Origin: Streptomyces longispororuber
Lineage (GTDB): Bacteria > Actinomycetota > Actinomycetes > Streptomycetales > Streptomycetaceae
Direction of reading: 5' to 3'
DNA length: 64,000 nucleotides
NCBI RefSeq assembly: GCF_024448165.1
Contig: NZ_JAMOLN010000020.1
Coordinates: forward strand, 1-64,000
Both the position numbers and the translations under genes were made by a program. Below are positions 51,784 to 60,290 of the stretch, one piece after another; position 1 is the first letter of the stretch, and each line of letters starts with the position of its first letter. The notes beneath the pieces are model-generated. The model was not told the origin of the DNA, made no database searches, and saw nothing but the letters and a program-made list of their open reading frames with translations.

Positions 51784-52125
51784 TCAATGCGTCGGGTAGA
51801 GGCGGTACGAGGGGTCCAGATCGCGGACCTCGACGGAGTAGGTCACGCCCGTGACCGGCGACAGGTGCTTCTCCAGGAGCGCCAGTACGTCCTCGGAGAG
51901 CGCGGCCTTGACCGCCGCCGGGCGGCCCGGGAGCACCTCGACCGAGACGTGGACGAACGGGGCCGCGACCCCGTCCACATAGGTCGCCGAGGGGCGCGCG
52001 AACGTCTTGCCCACCCCGACCGAGGCCACGCGGTCGACGACCAGCGGGTGGAGCTCCGCCACCAGGGCGGGTACGTCGACCGTGCCGTCGAGGCCGTCGG
52101 TGTAGTCGATGACGATGTGAGGCAC
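51784..52125 (-). CDS. Tautomerase/CHMI-like protein, paralogue of the one at 21554
   Basis: This 113-residue protein starts MPHIVIDYTDGLDGTVD, with Pro-1 as the likely catalytic base, and ends SVEVRDLDPSYRLYP, matching its paralogue's SAEVRDLEPAYR. I chose GTG 52125 because GAAGG lies 7 bases upstream; the frame runs further but has no matching start. It lies 62 bases ahead of lipB on the same strand. No aromatic-degradation gene is nearby, so the isomerase name is only a fold description. Confidence 0.8.
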   Translation of the reverse strand: MPHIVIDYTDGLDGTVDVPALVAELHPLVVDRVASVGVGKTFARPSATYVDGVAAPFVHVSVEVLPGRPAAVKAALSEDVLALLEKHLSPVTGVTYSVEVRDLDPSYRLYPTH

Positions 52126-52342
52126 GGGGAAACCTTCAACCTTCCAGGTGTAGCGCACACGCATCGTATGCCTGCGGCGGCGGGCCCGTGGACCGCCGTC
52201 GGCTGTCCACCCACCCGGCGGTTCGTCACACGATCGGATGAAGGCGCCGCGAAGGCCCTTGGCGGGCGGGATATCGCCGCTACATTCGCGCCGTTCCATG
52301 AGGGCTGCACCCCGGCCCGGAAGGCAGGAGACCGCACAGCTG

Positions 52343-53779
52343 ATGACGGAACGACCTCCGCAGCGCAACCCGAACCGCCAGCTCGCCGCGCTCATCGCGG
52401 AGGCGGGTTTCTCCAACGCGGGGCTCGCGCGCCGCGTCGACCAGCTAGGGCTCGAACACGGTCTTGACCTGCGCTACGACAAGACATCGGTGACCAGATG
52501 GCTGCGCGGGCAGCAGCCGCGCGGCACGACACCCGCGCTGATCGCCGAGGTGTTCACCCGGCGCCTCGGCCGCCGCCTGTCCGCCCAGGACCTCGGGCTC
52601 GACGCCTGCGCGCCCGTCTACGCGGGCCTGGAGTTCGCCGGATCGCCGGAGGAGGCCGTCGACATCGTCAGCGGCCTGTGGCGCAAGGACTCCGGCAGCC
52701 ACGCCGAACTCCGCAAGATCGCCTTCACCCCGGCCGGGCTCGTCGTGCCCAGCCGCGACTGGCTGATCGGCCGCGCCGACGACCGGGTCGCCAGGGGCGA
52801 GGCCGCACCCCGCGTCCCCGTGCAGGGCCGCCCCGCCGTGCCCCGGCAGCGCACCCAGACCGAGCGCGGCCCCGGCCACCGGGTGACCCCCGGCGACATC
52901 GCCGCCCTGCGCTCCGTCAGCGAGCTGTTCCGCGCGCTCGACCACGCGTACGGCGGCGGCCACGCCCGGCAGGCGCTCGTCCGCTACCTGGAGCACGAGG
53001 CCGAGCCGATGCTGCGCGGCACGTACGGGGAGCAGACCGGACGGCGCCTCTTCGGGGCCGTCGCCGACCTCACCCGGCTCGCGGGCTGGACCTCGTACGA
53101 CATCGCGGCGCACGGCCTCGCCCAGCGCTACTTCGTGCAGGCGCTGCGCCTCTCGCAGGCCGCGGGCGACCGGATGTACGGCTCGTACGTGCTCGTCACC
53201 ATGAGCCGGCAGGCCGTCTACCTCGGGCACGGGCGGGAGGCGGTGCAGCTGGCGCGGGTCGCGCAGCAGGGCGTCGGGGCGTCGGCGCCGCCCGTGGTGC
53301 AGGCGCTGCTGCACGCCGTGGAGGCGCGCGGGCACGGGGTGCTCGGCGAGGTGCGGGCCTGCACGGCGTCGCTGGTGCGGGCGGAGCGGGCGCTGGAGGC
53401 GGGGCGGTCGGGGGACGACGTGCCGCACTGGGCGCGGTTCTTCGACGAGGCGCAGCTGCAGGACGAGTTCGGGCACAGCTACCGCGACCTGCAGCAGTAC
53501 CGGGCGGCGGCGCAGAGCGCCGAGCGGTCGCTGCAGCTGCGGGCGCCGGGCTTCGCGCGCAGCCGGCTGTTCTGCCGGGTCGTGCTGGCCTCCGCCCGGC
53601 TGGGGCTCGGCGAGCTGGACTCGGCCTGCGCCCTGGGCGCGGAGGCCGCCGCCGCTGCCGCGGACATGCGGTCGGTGCGGGCCCACGAGTACGTGCGGGA
53701 GTTCGAGCGGCGCCTTGAGCCGTACCGCGACGCGGGGCCCGTGCGCGGATACCGGGAGAAGGTCGCCGCGCTGGGGTGA
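52343..53779 (+). CDS. NsdA-like helix-turn-helix/TPR regulator
   Basis: This 478-residue protein has an N-terminal DNA-binding segment of the Streptomyces NsdA type (RQLAALIAEAGFSNAGLARRVD, DKTSVTRWLRGQQPRGTTPALIAEVFTRRLG) and a long helical C-terminal half with TPR-like repeats. Related proteins repress development and antibiotic production; this paralogue's targets are unknown. The ribosome site AGGAG is 12 bases before the ATG at 52343, a little far. It is divergent from the CHMI-like gene. Confidence 0.75.
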   Translation: MTERPPQRNPNRQLAALIAEAGFSNAGLARRVDQLGLEHGLDLRYDKTSVTRWLRGQQPRGTTPALIAEVFTRRLGRRLSAQDLGLDACAPVYAGLEFAGSPEEAVDIVSGLWRKDSGSHAELRKIAFTPAGLVVPSRDWLIGRADDRVARGEAAPRVPVQGRPAVPRQRTQTERGPGHRVTPGDIAALRSVSELFRALDHAYGGGHARQALVRYLEHEAEPMLRGTYGEQTGRRLFGAVADLTRLAGWTSYDIAAHGLAQRYFVQALRLSQAAGDRMYGSYVLVTMSRQAVYLGHGREAVQLARVAQQGVGASAPPVVQALLHAVEARGHGVLGEVRACTASLVRAERALEAGRSGDDVPHWARFFDEAQLQDEFGHSYRDLQQYRAAAQSAERSLQLRAPGFARSRLFCRVVLASARLGLGELDSACALGAEAAAAAADMRSVRAHEYVREFERRLEPYRDAGPVRGYREKVAALG

Positions 53780-53780
53780 C

Positions 53781-53806
53781 GGGGCCGGTGCCACGGCACC
53801 GGCCCC
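53781..53806. terminator. Bidirectional terminator between the regulator and the GH20 gene
   Basis: GGGGCCGGTGCC-AC-GGCACCGGCCCC has perfect 12-base arms, placed between convergent stops. Confidence 0.85.
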
Positions 53807-53812
53807 GCCTGG

Positions 53813-56056
53813 TCACCCGAGGCCGGCCACGGCCCGCGGGCTCAGCGCCTCGTCCCAGGTCGTGAGGTCGTCCAGGTCGCCGCGCAGGGACGCCTTCTCG
53901 GTGCCGACGGACCTGAGGGGGAGGGGGATCGACGCGTCGATCGCGCCGACCTCCTTCCCGTCCGCGTACAGCGTCGTGTGCCCCTCGGTCGCCACCCACG
54001 TCAGCCGCGTCCACCGGTCGAGCGGCAGGGTGTGGCCGAAGGAGTGGTCGGCCGTGCCGTAGCGGGTGAGGCCGACCTCTCTGGTGCCGTACTGCTGGAG
54101 CTTGAGCGCGCCCGCCGCCGAGCTCAGCAGGACCTGGTCCGCCGTGCGCGCCGTGGGCCGCACCCGGACCGAGACCGTCCACGGCTCGGCCACGTCGAGG
54201 CCGCCGAGGCCCACCCCGTCCCGGTCCGAGTCGAACCGCCACGCCTGTCCGCCGGCGCCGTCGGGGACGGGCGTCGGGTTGTTGATGATGTACGAGGTGC
54301 CGGACAGGTCACCGGCGACGTCCCGGGCGTAGAGCGTGTTGCCGGGGGAGCCCGCCCATGTCCAGCCCTGCGGGTACGGGGCGTCGTCGAAGGTCCAGCG
54401 GTGGCTCGGGCGGCCGTCGTCCACGCGCGGCCGGGACGGGGCCGGGGTGATGCCGGGCGGGTCGCCGATCAGGGCGGCGCGGGCCCGGAAGCCGGCGAGC
54501 GCGTCCGGGGTGGGCGTCCGGTTCCAGGCGCGGTCGGCGAGGATCGCGCGGGCGCCCGCCATCTGCTGCTCGAAGTACCCGTCCTCGGCCCAGAAGTTGT
54601 AGTCGGCCCAGTTCGGCAGGCCCGAGCCGAGCATGTCGGGGGCCGCGCTCGGCTGCCAGCCGTCGTACATCCACGACTGGTCGGGGTAGAGGTGGTGGTA
54701 GTTGTTCGGGGTGACGTAGAACGGGCCGATGGCGATCTCGTCGTGGCCGGGGATCTGCGGCTCGGCGCCGCCGTGGCCCTCCCAGGTCAGGAAGACGACC
54801 GGGGCGTGCACCTGCTGCTGGGGCGCCGTCAGATGCTCGGAGCCGTTGTAGACCGCGGTGCGCTTTCCGTGTGAAGTCACCACGTCGTCAAGGGTGTTGA
54901 TGTAGCGGTTCAGCAGGTCGCCGAGCGTCGAGACGTCCGGCGACGACGCCAGGTGGTTCTTGACCCGCGGGCAGTCGGCGAGCCGGCCCGGCACCTCCTC
55001 CGCGCCGATCGAGAACAGCGGCGCGTCGAACCAGTCCGCGAACTCGGCGACGATCTCCTTCGTCTTCTCGACCGCCCTCTCGCTGGTCATGTCGATGATC
55101 CAGTCGGGCGTGAGGTGGGAGTGGGTGTGAGCGGCGGTGCACGGGTCGGGCCCCGACCCGAAGCCGATGCCGAACGTCTCGCTGACGGCCGTCGCGTGGC
55201 CGGGGAGCTCCAGGCCGGGCATCAGCTGCACGTGGTGGCGGGCCGCGAACGCCTTGAGCTCCTCGATGTCGGCCCGGTCGTAGCTGTGCGCCGGGTCGGC
55301 CAGGCCGGGGAACCTGGGGCTGAACAGGCGGAAGCCCTCCGACTCCGACAGGTGCATGAGCAGCGTGTTCAGCTTCTGGTCGCCCATCCTGCGGATCAGG
55401 TTCTTCAGGTACGGGATCGTCCAGTACTTGCGGCCCGCGTCCAGGTGCACCATGCGGACCGACTGGGCCGGGACGTCGGTGGCGCGGGCCCGGGGGAGCG
55501 TGCGGCGGCCGTCCGGGTCGGTGGCGCGCAGCAGCTGGAGCAGGGTGCGGGTGCCGTAGAAGAGGCCGTGGGTGGAGGCCGCCCGGATGCGGACCGGGCC
55601 GGTCGAGGAGTCGAACGCGTAGCCCTCCGCGCCGAGCCGGGTGTCGTCGCGCAGGGCGAGGACGATGTCGCCGGGGCCCGCGTGCGCGGTGTCGCTCGCG
55701 ATGCGCGGCGCGAGACCGGTGACCGCCTCGATCTCGGTACGGAGCTGGGTGGCCAGTCGGCCCGTCGTGCGGTGGGCCGGGCCCGGGAACTCGGCGCGGC
55801 CCGCGGGCCGGTCCAGCCGGTCGCGGCTCGTCGGGTCCACCAGGATCCGGGTGCCGGGCGTGAGGGCGACCGTGCCGTCGAGGGACGTCCAGTCGGTGGG
55901 GCGGGGGATCACGGGCACCGGCGGCACCGGCTCCGCGGCGGCGGCCGATGCGGGCGATACGTTCACGACAGCTCCGATGAATCCGGCGATCAGGGAGAGC
56001 AGGGAGAGGATGAGCGGAACAGGGCCCGGTACGCGTCCACGGACTCGTCTTCGCAC
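53813..56056 (-). CDS. Secreted GH20 family beta-hexosaminidase-like protein with a C-terminal LamG-like domain
   Basis: This 747-residue exported protein has a signal peptide (ending near SPASA), a GH20 N-terminal domain, and the GH20 barrel with MVHLDAGRKYW, LNTLLMHLSESEGFRL and SIGAEEVPG. The last segment is where the family has Asp-Glu; here it is Glu-Glu, so activity may be altered. A concanavalin/laminin-G-like domain (about residues 590-745) ends the protein. AGGAGG lies 8 bases before the GTG at 56056. It should act on N-acetylhexosamine-bearing glycans if active. Confidence 0.85.
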   Translation of the reverse strand: MRRRVRGRVPGPVPLILSLLSLIAGFIGAVVNVSPASAAAAEPVPPVPVIPRPTDWTSLDGTVALTPGTRILVDPTSRDRLDRPAGRAEFPGPAHRTTGRLATQLRTEIEAVTGLAPRIASDTAHAGPGDIVLALRDDTRLGAEGYAFDSSTGPVRIRAASTHGLFYGTRTLLQLLRATDPDGRRTLPRARATDVPAQSVRMVHLDAGRKYWTIPYLKNLIRRMGDQKLNTLLMHLSESEGFRLFSPRFPGLADPAHSYDRADIEELKAFAARHHVQLMPGLELPGHATAVSETFGIGFGSGPDPCTAAHTHSHLTPDWIIDMTSERAVEKTKEIVAEFADWFDAPLFSIGAEEVPGRLADCPRVKNHLASSPDVSTLGDLLNRYINTLDDVVTSHGKRTAVYNGSEHLTAPQQQVHAPVVFLTWEGHGGAEPQIPGHDEIAIGPFYVTPNNYHHLYPDQSWMYDGWQPSAAPDMLGSGLPNWADYNFWAEDGYFEQQMAGARAILADRAWNRTPTPDALAGFRARAALIGDPPGITPAPSRPRVDDGRPSHRWTFDDAPYPQGWTWAGSPGNTLYARDVAGDLSGTSYIINNPTPVPDGAGGQAWRFDSDRDGVGLGGLDVAEPWTVSVRVRPTARTADQVLLSSAAGALKLQQYGTREVGLTRYGTADHSFGHTLPLDRWTRLTWVATEGHTTLYADGKEVGAIDASIPLPLRSVGTEKASLRGDLDDLTTWDEALSPRAVAGLG

Positions 56057-56219
56057 GGCGATGACCTCCTGATGGCTCGACTCAGGTGACCGTAGAGGCG
56101 AGTTGCGGGCGTGACAAGGGTGGCCGCGTGAGGGCGCCCGCCCCCGGACAGTTCCACGGGGACGGGCGCGTCTGGGGATGATAGATCCGATGTAAGTCCC
56201 AGGGGGTGCAATGACGCGA

Positions 56220-57545
56220 TCAGGCCGCCTCGCCCACCGGCGCGTCCCCCGACACCCCCGGCAGGACGGCCTCCGGCAGTCCGAGGTCGGCGAGGACGGC
56301 ACGTGCCGCGCGCCGTCCCGAGTGCAGGGCGCCCTGCACGGTGCTGGTGTCCCGGTGGTCCCCGCACACGTACAGCCCGTCGAGCAGCCGGACGGGCCGG
56401 CGCGGGTCGTGCGGCGCGGGCATCGCGGGCACGGCGCGGGGGTCGTGGTGCACGGCGAGGGTCTCCCAGCCGCTCGTCGACGTGCCGTAGAGGGCGGCGA
56501 GCTGGGAGCGCAGCTCGTGCTCGGCGGGCGGCGGCCCGAGCACGGTCGACGACACGAGGGCGCGTCCCGCGGGGGCGCGCGTCGGGTCGACCTGGCTGAT
56601 CACGGAGGTGTGCGCGACGGGACCCGGCCGGTCCGCGTCGAGCAGCAGCGCGGGCTCGGCGAGCGGCGGCTCGGGCACGGCGTGGTGCACCACCGTGACC
56701 TCGTGGAAGGCGGGCACGCGCAGGCCGGGCAGCAGTCCGGCGGCGGCGACCGCGTCGGTCGCCAGCAGCACGGCGCGGCAGGCGGCCCTGCCGTGCTCGG
56801 CGGTGGTGACGGAGTTCGCGGCGACGGCGGTGACCCGGACTCCGGTCCGTACGGTGCCGGGCGGCAGGGTGCTCGCCAGCTGCTCGGGCAGCGCGTCCGC
56901 GCCCCCCTCCGGGACGGCGAGGCGGCCCGTCGCGTACGCGTGCAGGGCGAGGTCGGCGCACCGGCTGGACGTGGTCAGGTCCGGGTCGCAGAGCAGCGCC
57001 GAGAGCAGCGGGCGGACGAACCCGTGCAGCACCCTCGGCGGCAGGCCGCGGGCGGTCAGGGCGCGGCCGATGGGCAGTTCGGGCCGGGCGAGCAGCCGGG
57101 CGGGCGGGGTCGCCGCGAGCCGGGCCAGCGCCGTGCCGAGCCGGGCGTGGTCGAGCGGGCCGCCGAGCGGCGGGCGGATGCCGCGCACCGTCCGGGGAGC
57201 GCTCGCCAGGGCGCGTGCGGCACTGAGTGCGCCCCTCGTGCGCCGGGGCCCGGCCGGCTCCCCGGCCCGGTGGTGCCGGCCCTCGCTGTGCACCAGCACA
57301 CCGGGGGAGAAGGGGCGCAGGACGAGCCCGTCCAGGCCCGGGGTGTGGCGCAGCCCGGGGTAGGACGTGCTGAGCAGCTGACCGATCCGGTCGAGCCGGA
57401 ACCCGTCGACCTTCTCGGTGGACATGCGGCCGCCGATGCCTCCGGCGGCCTCCAGGACCAGGACCTGAGCCCCCGCCCTGGTCAGGTGCTGCGCGGCCGT
57501 GAGTCCCGCGACTCCGGCCCCGACGATGACGACGTCCGCATGCAC
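56220..57545 (-). CDS. FAD-dependent amine oxidase/phytoene-desaturase-like oxidoreductase
   Basis: This 441-residue flavoenzyme begins with the dinucleotide-binding VVIVGAGVAGLTAAQHLTRAG, then LEAAGGIGGRMST and the C-terminal LYVCGDHRDTSTVQGALHSGRRAA. These mark the NAD(P)/FAD-dependent family that includes amine oxidases and carotenoid desaturases. I chose GTG 57545, with GGAGG 5 bases upstream. No carotenoid genes are nearby, so the substrate is open. Confidence 0.85.
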   Translation of the reverse strand: MHADVVIVGAGVAGLTAAQHLTRAGAQVLVLEAAGGIGGRMSTEKVDGFRLDRIGQLLSTSYPGLRHTPGLDGLVLRPFSPGVLVHSEGRHHRAGEPAGPRRTRGALSAARALASAPRTVRGIRPPLGGPLDHARLGTALARLAATPPARLLARPELPIGRALTARGLPPRVLHGFVRPLLSALLCDPDLTTSSRCADLALHAYATGRLAVPEGGADALPEQLASTLPPGTVRTGVRVTAVAANSVTTAEHGRAACRAVLLATDAVAAAGLLPGLRVPAFHEVTVVHHAVPEPPLAEPALLLDADRPGPVAHTSVISQVDPTRAPAGRALVSSTVLGPPPAEHELRSQLAALYGTSTSGWETLAVHHDPRAVPAMPAPHDPRRPVRLLDGLYVCGDHRDTSTVQGALHSGRRAARAVLADLGLPEAVLPGVSGDAPVGEAA

Positions 57546-57651
57546 GTGTGCCTCCGGCGGTTGGCGGCTGACGGCTGGAGGCCTCATGCCCCCAACCCGG
57601 CTCCGGAATACGTGAGTTCGGGTCGAGGGTAGGTGTGGGTCCGGTGAGCGT

Positions 57652-57670
57652 GGCCCCGCGCGGCGGGGCC
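57652..57670. terminator. GC hairpin in the FAD oxidoreductase/TetR gap
   Basis: GGCCCCGC-GCG-GCGGGGCC has 8-base arms. The gap of about 210 bases between the TetR stop at 57757 and the FAD gene start at 57545 holds this hairpin and GC-rich sequence; I see no further gene in it. It may end the TetR transcript. Confidence 0.5.
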
Positions 57671-57756
57671 GCACCGGCGCACGCTCCCGCCGCGGGGTGC
57701 GCCCCGCCGGGGGCGCGGGGCCGGGCCGGCGTGCGGCTCCGGCGCGCGGGCGCCCC

Positions 57757-58365
57757 TCAGTGCGCGGACCCCGGGCCGCTCCCGAGGGCGCGGATCACGA
57801 ACTCGACCGGGGACGCCTCGTCCGTCGTCGCCCACACCTCCAGGGAGACCCGGATCGCGTCGGTCGCCGCGGCCGCCGTCAGCCGGAGCCCGAGCTCGTC
57901 CGTCCCCGGCGGGGCCAGCCGGGTCACCACCGGCAGCAGCTTCTCCTCGGACTCCTGGTTGACCCGGTACCAGACGGCCCGCAGCGCCGGATCGTCCTGC
58001 GCGGCGCGGAGCAGCCCGCGCGTCCAGCGCAGCCCCTCCGCCGCCGCCTCCCCGGGCTCCGAGAGCGAGGCCACGGCCGCCGCCTCCAGCGCCTCCCGCA
58101 GCGGGGTGCCCGGCGGCGTCCCGTCGAGCAGCGCGCGCCAGCGGTCCCCGCCGGAGGCGAGCAGCGGGCCCACCGCGTCCTGCTTGTTGCGGAAGTACCG
58201 GTAGAAGGTGCGCAGCGCGACACCGGCGCGGCCCGCGATCTCCTCGGCCGTCGTCCCGTCGGGGCCCTTGTCGGCGAACAGCTCGGCCGCGGCGCGCGCG
58301 ATGTCGAGCTGGGTCGCGGCCTTGCGGCGCTCGGTCAGCGAGAGAGGTCGGTCCACGGAGTTCAC
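57757..58365 (-). CDS. TetR/AcrR family regulator of the SDR genes
   Basis: This 202-residue protein has an N-terminal helix-turn-helix (TQLDIARAAAELFADKG, TTAEEIAGRAGVALRTFYRYFRNKQD) and a helical effector domain. It is divergent from two SDR genes, with a 35-base inverted-repeat region between them (58396-58430). I chose GTG 58365, with weak ribosome site; the transcript may be leaderless. The longer frame upstream reads through the operator and is unlikely to be coding. Confidence 0.82.
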   Translation of the reverse strand: MNSVDRPLSLTERRKAATQLDIARAAAELFADKGPDGTTAEEIAGRAGVALRTFYRYFRNKQDAVGPLLASGGDRWRALLDGTPPGTPLREALEAAAVASLSEPGEAAAEGLRWTRGLLRAAQDDPALRAVWYRVNQESEEKLLPVVTRLAPPGTDELGLRLTAAAATDAIRVSLEVWATTDEASPVEFVIRALGSGPGSAH

Positions 58366-58395
58366 GCGACGAAGAGTAGCCGCAGCGGGAAGAAG

Positions 58396-58430
58396 GTGGC
58401 ACGAAAAGACGTTATGGCAAAACGTGCCAC
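58396..58430. promoter_or_regulatory. Inverted-repeat operator candidate between TetR and SDR genes
   Basis: GTGGCACG (58396-58403) and CGTGCCAC (58423-58430) are perfect complements separated by 19 bases. A third TGGCA (58415-58419) makes a shorter TGGCA-n5-TGCCA palindrome with the right arm. The layout fits a TetR operator serving both directions. Confidence 0.65.
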
Positions 58431-58486
58431 ACAGGCGTACGGTGAACGCCGTGCAACGCCGCACCACCGCATCACGAGGAGTCGAC

Positions 58487-59287
58487 ATGAACCGCTACGA
58501 AGGCCGCCGCGCGCTGATCACCGGCGGCGGATCCGGCATCGGCCAGGCCACCGTCCTGCGTCTGCTGGAGGAGGGCGGCACGGTCGTCGCCGCCGACGTC
58601 AGCGAGGCCGGGCTCGAGGACACCGTGCAGAAGGCGGGCACCGCCGCCGAGCGCCTCACCACCGTCGTCGTGAACGTCGCCGACGAGGCGTCCGTACGCG
58701 ACGGCGTCGCCGCCGCCGTCCGGGCGCTCGGCGGGCTCGACGTGCTGGTGAACGCGGCCGGCATCCTGCGCTCCTCACACACCGAGCAGACCACGCTCGC
58801 CGACTTCAACCAGGTCATCCAGGTCAATCTCGTCGGCACGTTCCTGATGATCCGCGAGTCCATACCGGCGCTGCTGGACGGCCAGGAGCCGGCGGTCGTC
58901 AACTTCTCGTCCACCGCGCAGAACTTCGCCCACCCCTACATGGCGGCCTACGCGGCCTCCAAGGGCGGCATCCAGTCCATGACGCACGCCCTCGCCATGG
59001 AGTTCAGCAAGCGCGGCATCCGCTTCACCGCCGTGCAGCCCGGCTCCATCTCCTCCGGCATGACCGACGGCTCCGGCCGGGCCAGGCAGTCGGCCGGCCC
59101 CGGCCTGCCCGCCGACGCCGACATGACGCTGTTCCAGAAGACCGCGCCGATGCTCCAGGTCGGCCACGGCGACTTCAACTTCGCGGGCCCCGACGCGGTC
59201 GCCGCCGTGGTCGCCATGCTGGCGTCGCACGACGGCTACTTCATCACCGGCACCGAGGTCCGCATCGACGGCGGGAGCCACATGTGA
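58487..59287 (+). CDS. Short-chain dehydrogenase/reductase (SDR)
   Basis: This 266-residue enzyme has the NAD(P)-binding ALITGGGSGIGQAT, NAAG motif (VNAAGIL), the catalytic Ser in NFSSTAQ and Tyr-x3-Lys in AAYAASKGG, and ends in GGSHM. It reduces or oxidises an alcohol/ketone pair. GAGGAG lies 5 bases before the ATG. It is coupled to the next SDR gene by a 4-base overlap (GTGA) and probably controlled by the divergent TetR. Confidence 0.9.
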   Translation: MNRYEGRRALITGGGSGIGQATVLRLLEEGGTVVAADVSEAGLEDTVQKAGTAAERLTTVVVNVADEASVRDGVAAAVRALGGLDVLVNAAGILRSSHTEQTTLADFNQVIQVNLVGTFLMIRESIPALLDGQEPAVVNFSSTAQNFAHPYMAAYAASKGGIQSMTHALAMEFSKRGIRFTAVQPGSISSGMTDGSGRARQSAGPGLPADADMTLFQKTAPMLQVGHGDFNFAGPDAVAAVVAMLASHDGYFITGTEVRIDGGSHM

Positions 59288-60129
59288 ACGCCGTCGGAGA
59301 ACCCGCGGACTTCCGGGGCAAGGTCGCCGTCGTCACCGGCGCGTCGGCGGGGATCGGCGCCGGGTTCGCCCGGCACGCCGCCTCGCTCGGCATGAAGCTG
59401 GTCCTCGCCGACATCGCGGCGGACCGGCTCGCCGCCGTGGCCGACGAACTGCGCGCGGCCGGCGCCGAGGCCGAGGACGTCGTCACCGACGTCGCCGACC
59501 CGGCGTCCGTCGAGGCGCTCGCCAAGCGGGCCGCGGCCCGCTTCGGCACCGTCGACATGCTGGTCAACAACGCCGGGATCATGGCCATGGGCTGGTCCTG
59601 GGAGATCCCCGCCGACCGCTGGGACGCGGCGCTCCGCGTCAACATCGGCGGGTACGTGAACGTGCTGCGGGCCTTCGTGCCGCGCATGCTCGCGCAGGGC
59701 ACGCCCGGCTGGATCCTCCAGGTCTCGTCCGTCGGCGGACTCTTCCCCAGCCCGCTGATGGCGCCCTACAGCGTCACCAAGTTCGGCACCCTCGCGCTGA
59801 CCGAGTCCCTCCACCACGAGCTGTCGATGCGGCAGGCGCCGATCCAGGTGTCCGTGGTGCTGCCCGACTCCGTCCAGAGCGAGATCTTCCGTACGGCGGC
59901 GGAGGGCGACGGCACGCTGCCCGAGGCCCGGGCCTTCAACGAGGCGCTGCAGCGGCGGGCCGACACGGTGGGGATCTCCGCGCGGGAGCATGCGCGGCGC
60001 GTCTTCGAGCAGGTCGCGCAGGGGCGGTACTGGGTCACGGCGCAGCCCGAGTCCGTCGACCTGGGGTTGCCCGCGCGTACGGAGATGATCCTTGGCCGGG
60101 AGAATCCGGTGCTGCGGATGGATGTGTGA
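59284..60129 (+). CDS. Short-chain dehydrogenase/reductase (SDR), second of a pair
   Basis: This 281-residue protein has AVVTGASAGIGAGFA, VNNAG, Ser in QVSSVGG and YSVTKFG as Tyr-x3-Lys. GTG 59284 overlaps the stop of the first SDR gene by 4 bases, so translation is coupled. The pair likely acts in one pathway, for example steroid, polyol or fatty-acyl oxidation, which cannot be told from the sequence. Confidence 0.9.
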   Translation: MNAVGEPADFRGKVAVVTGASAGIGAGFARHAASLGMKLVLADIAADRLAAVADELRAAGAEAEDVVTDVADPASVEALAKRAAARFGTVDMLVNNAGIMAMGWSWEIPADRWDAALRVNIGGYVNVLRAFVPRMLAQGTPGWILQVSSVGGLFPSPLMAPYSVTKFGTLALTESLHHELSMRQAPIQVSVVLPDSVQSEIFRTAAEGDGTLPEARAFNEALQRRADTVGISAREHARRVFEQVAQGRYWVTAQPESVDLGLPARTEMILGRENPVLRMDV

Positions 60130-60149
60130 CCGGTTGCCGGCGGGTTGCC

Positions 60150-60279
60150 GGGTGCGGCTGAGTGGGGGCTGGTCGCGCTCCGCGGCGGAGCCGCTGATCG
60201 ACACAGCCCCGCGCCCCTGAAGGCATGCGCTGACGCGCAGCCTTCCCCCGCCGGGGAGAAGCCCCACTCAGCCGCACCC
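60150..60279 (-). repeat. Intergenic hairpin repeat, copy 6, with terminal inverted repeats and an interrupted core
   Basis: Outer arms GGGTGCGGCTGAGTGGGG (60150 on) and CCCCACTCAGCCGCACCC (60262-60279) are perfect complements (left arm has one extra G further in). Inside lie a core that is broken by about 30 bases (60176-60205), and the hairpin GAAGGC...GCCTTC (60219-60245), which is the exact reverse complement of that in copy 7. It sits between convergent SDR and MarP-like genes. Confidence 0.8.
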
Positions 60280-60290
60280 CGCGACGAGAC

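Noticed and set aside
51748..52467. A plus-strand frame opposite the CHMI-like gene
   Set aside because: Antisense to the CHMI-like gene and then out of frame with the NsdA-like regulator.
56057..56219. A DasR (dre) site upstream of the GH20 gene
   Set aside because: No ACTGGTCTAGACCA-like palindrome is visible in this gap or before the GH89 gene.
58366..58488. N-terminal extension of the TetR protein at 57757
   Set aside because: The extra 41 codons contain a Cys-rich text unlike TetR proteins and cross the inverted-repeat operator.
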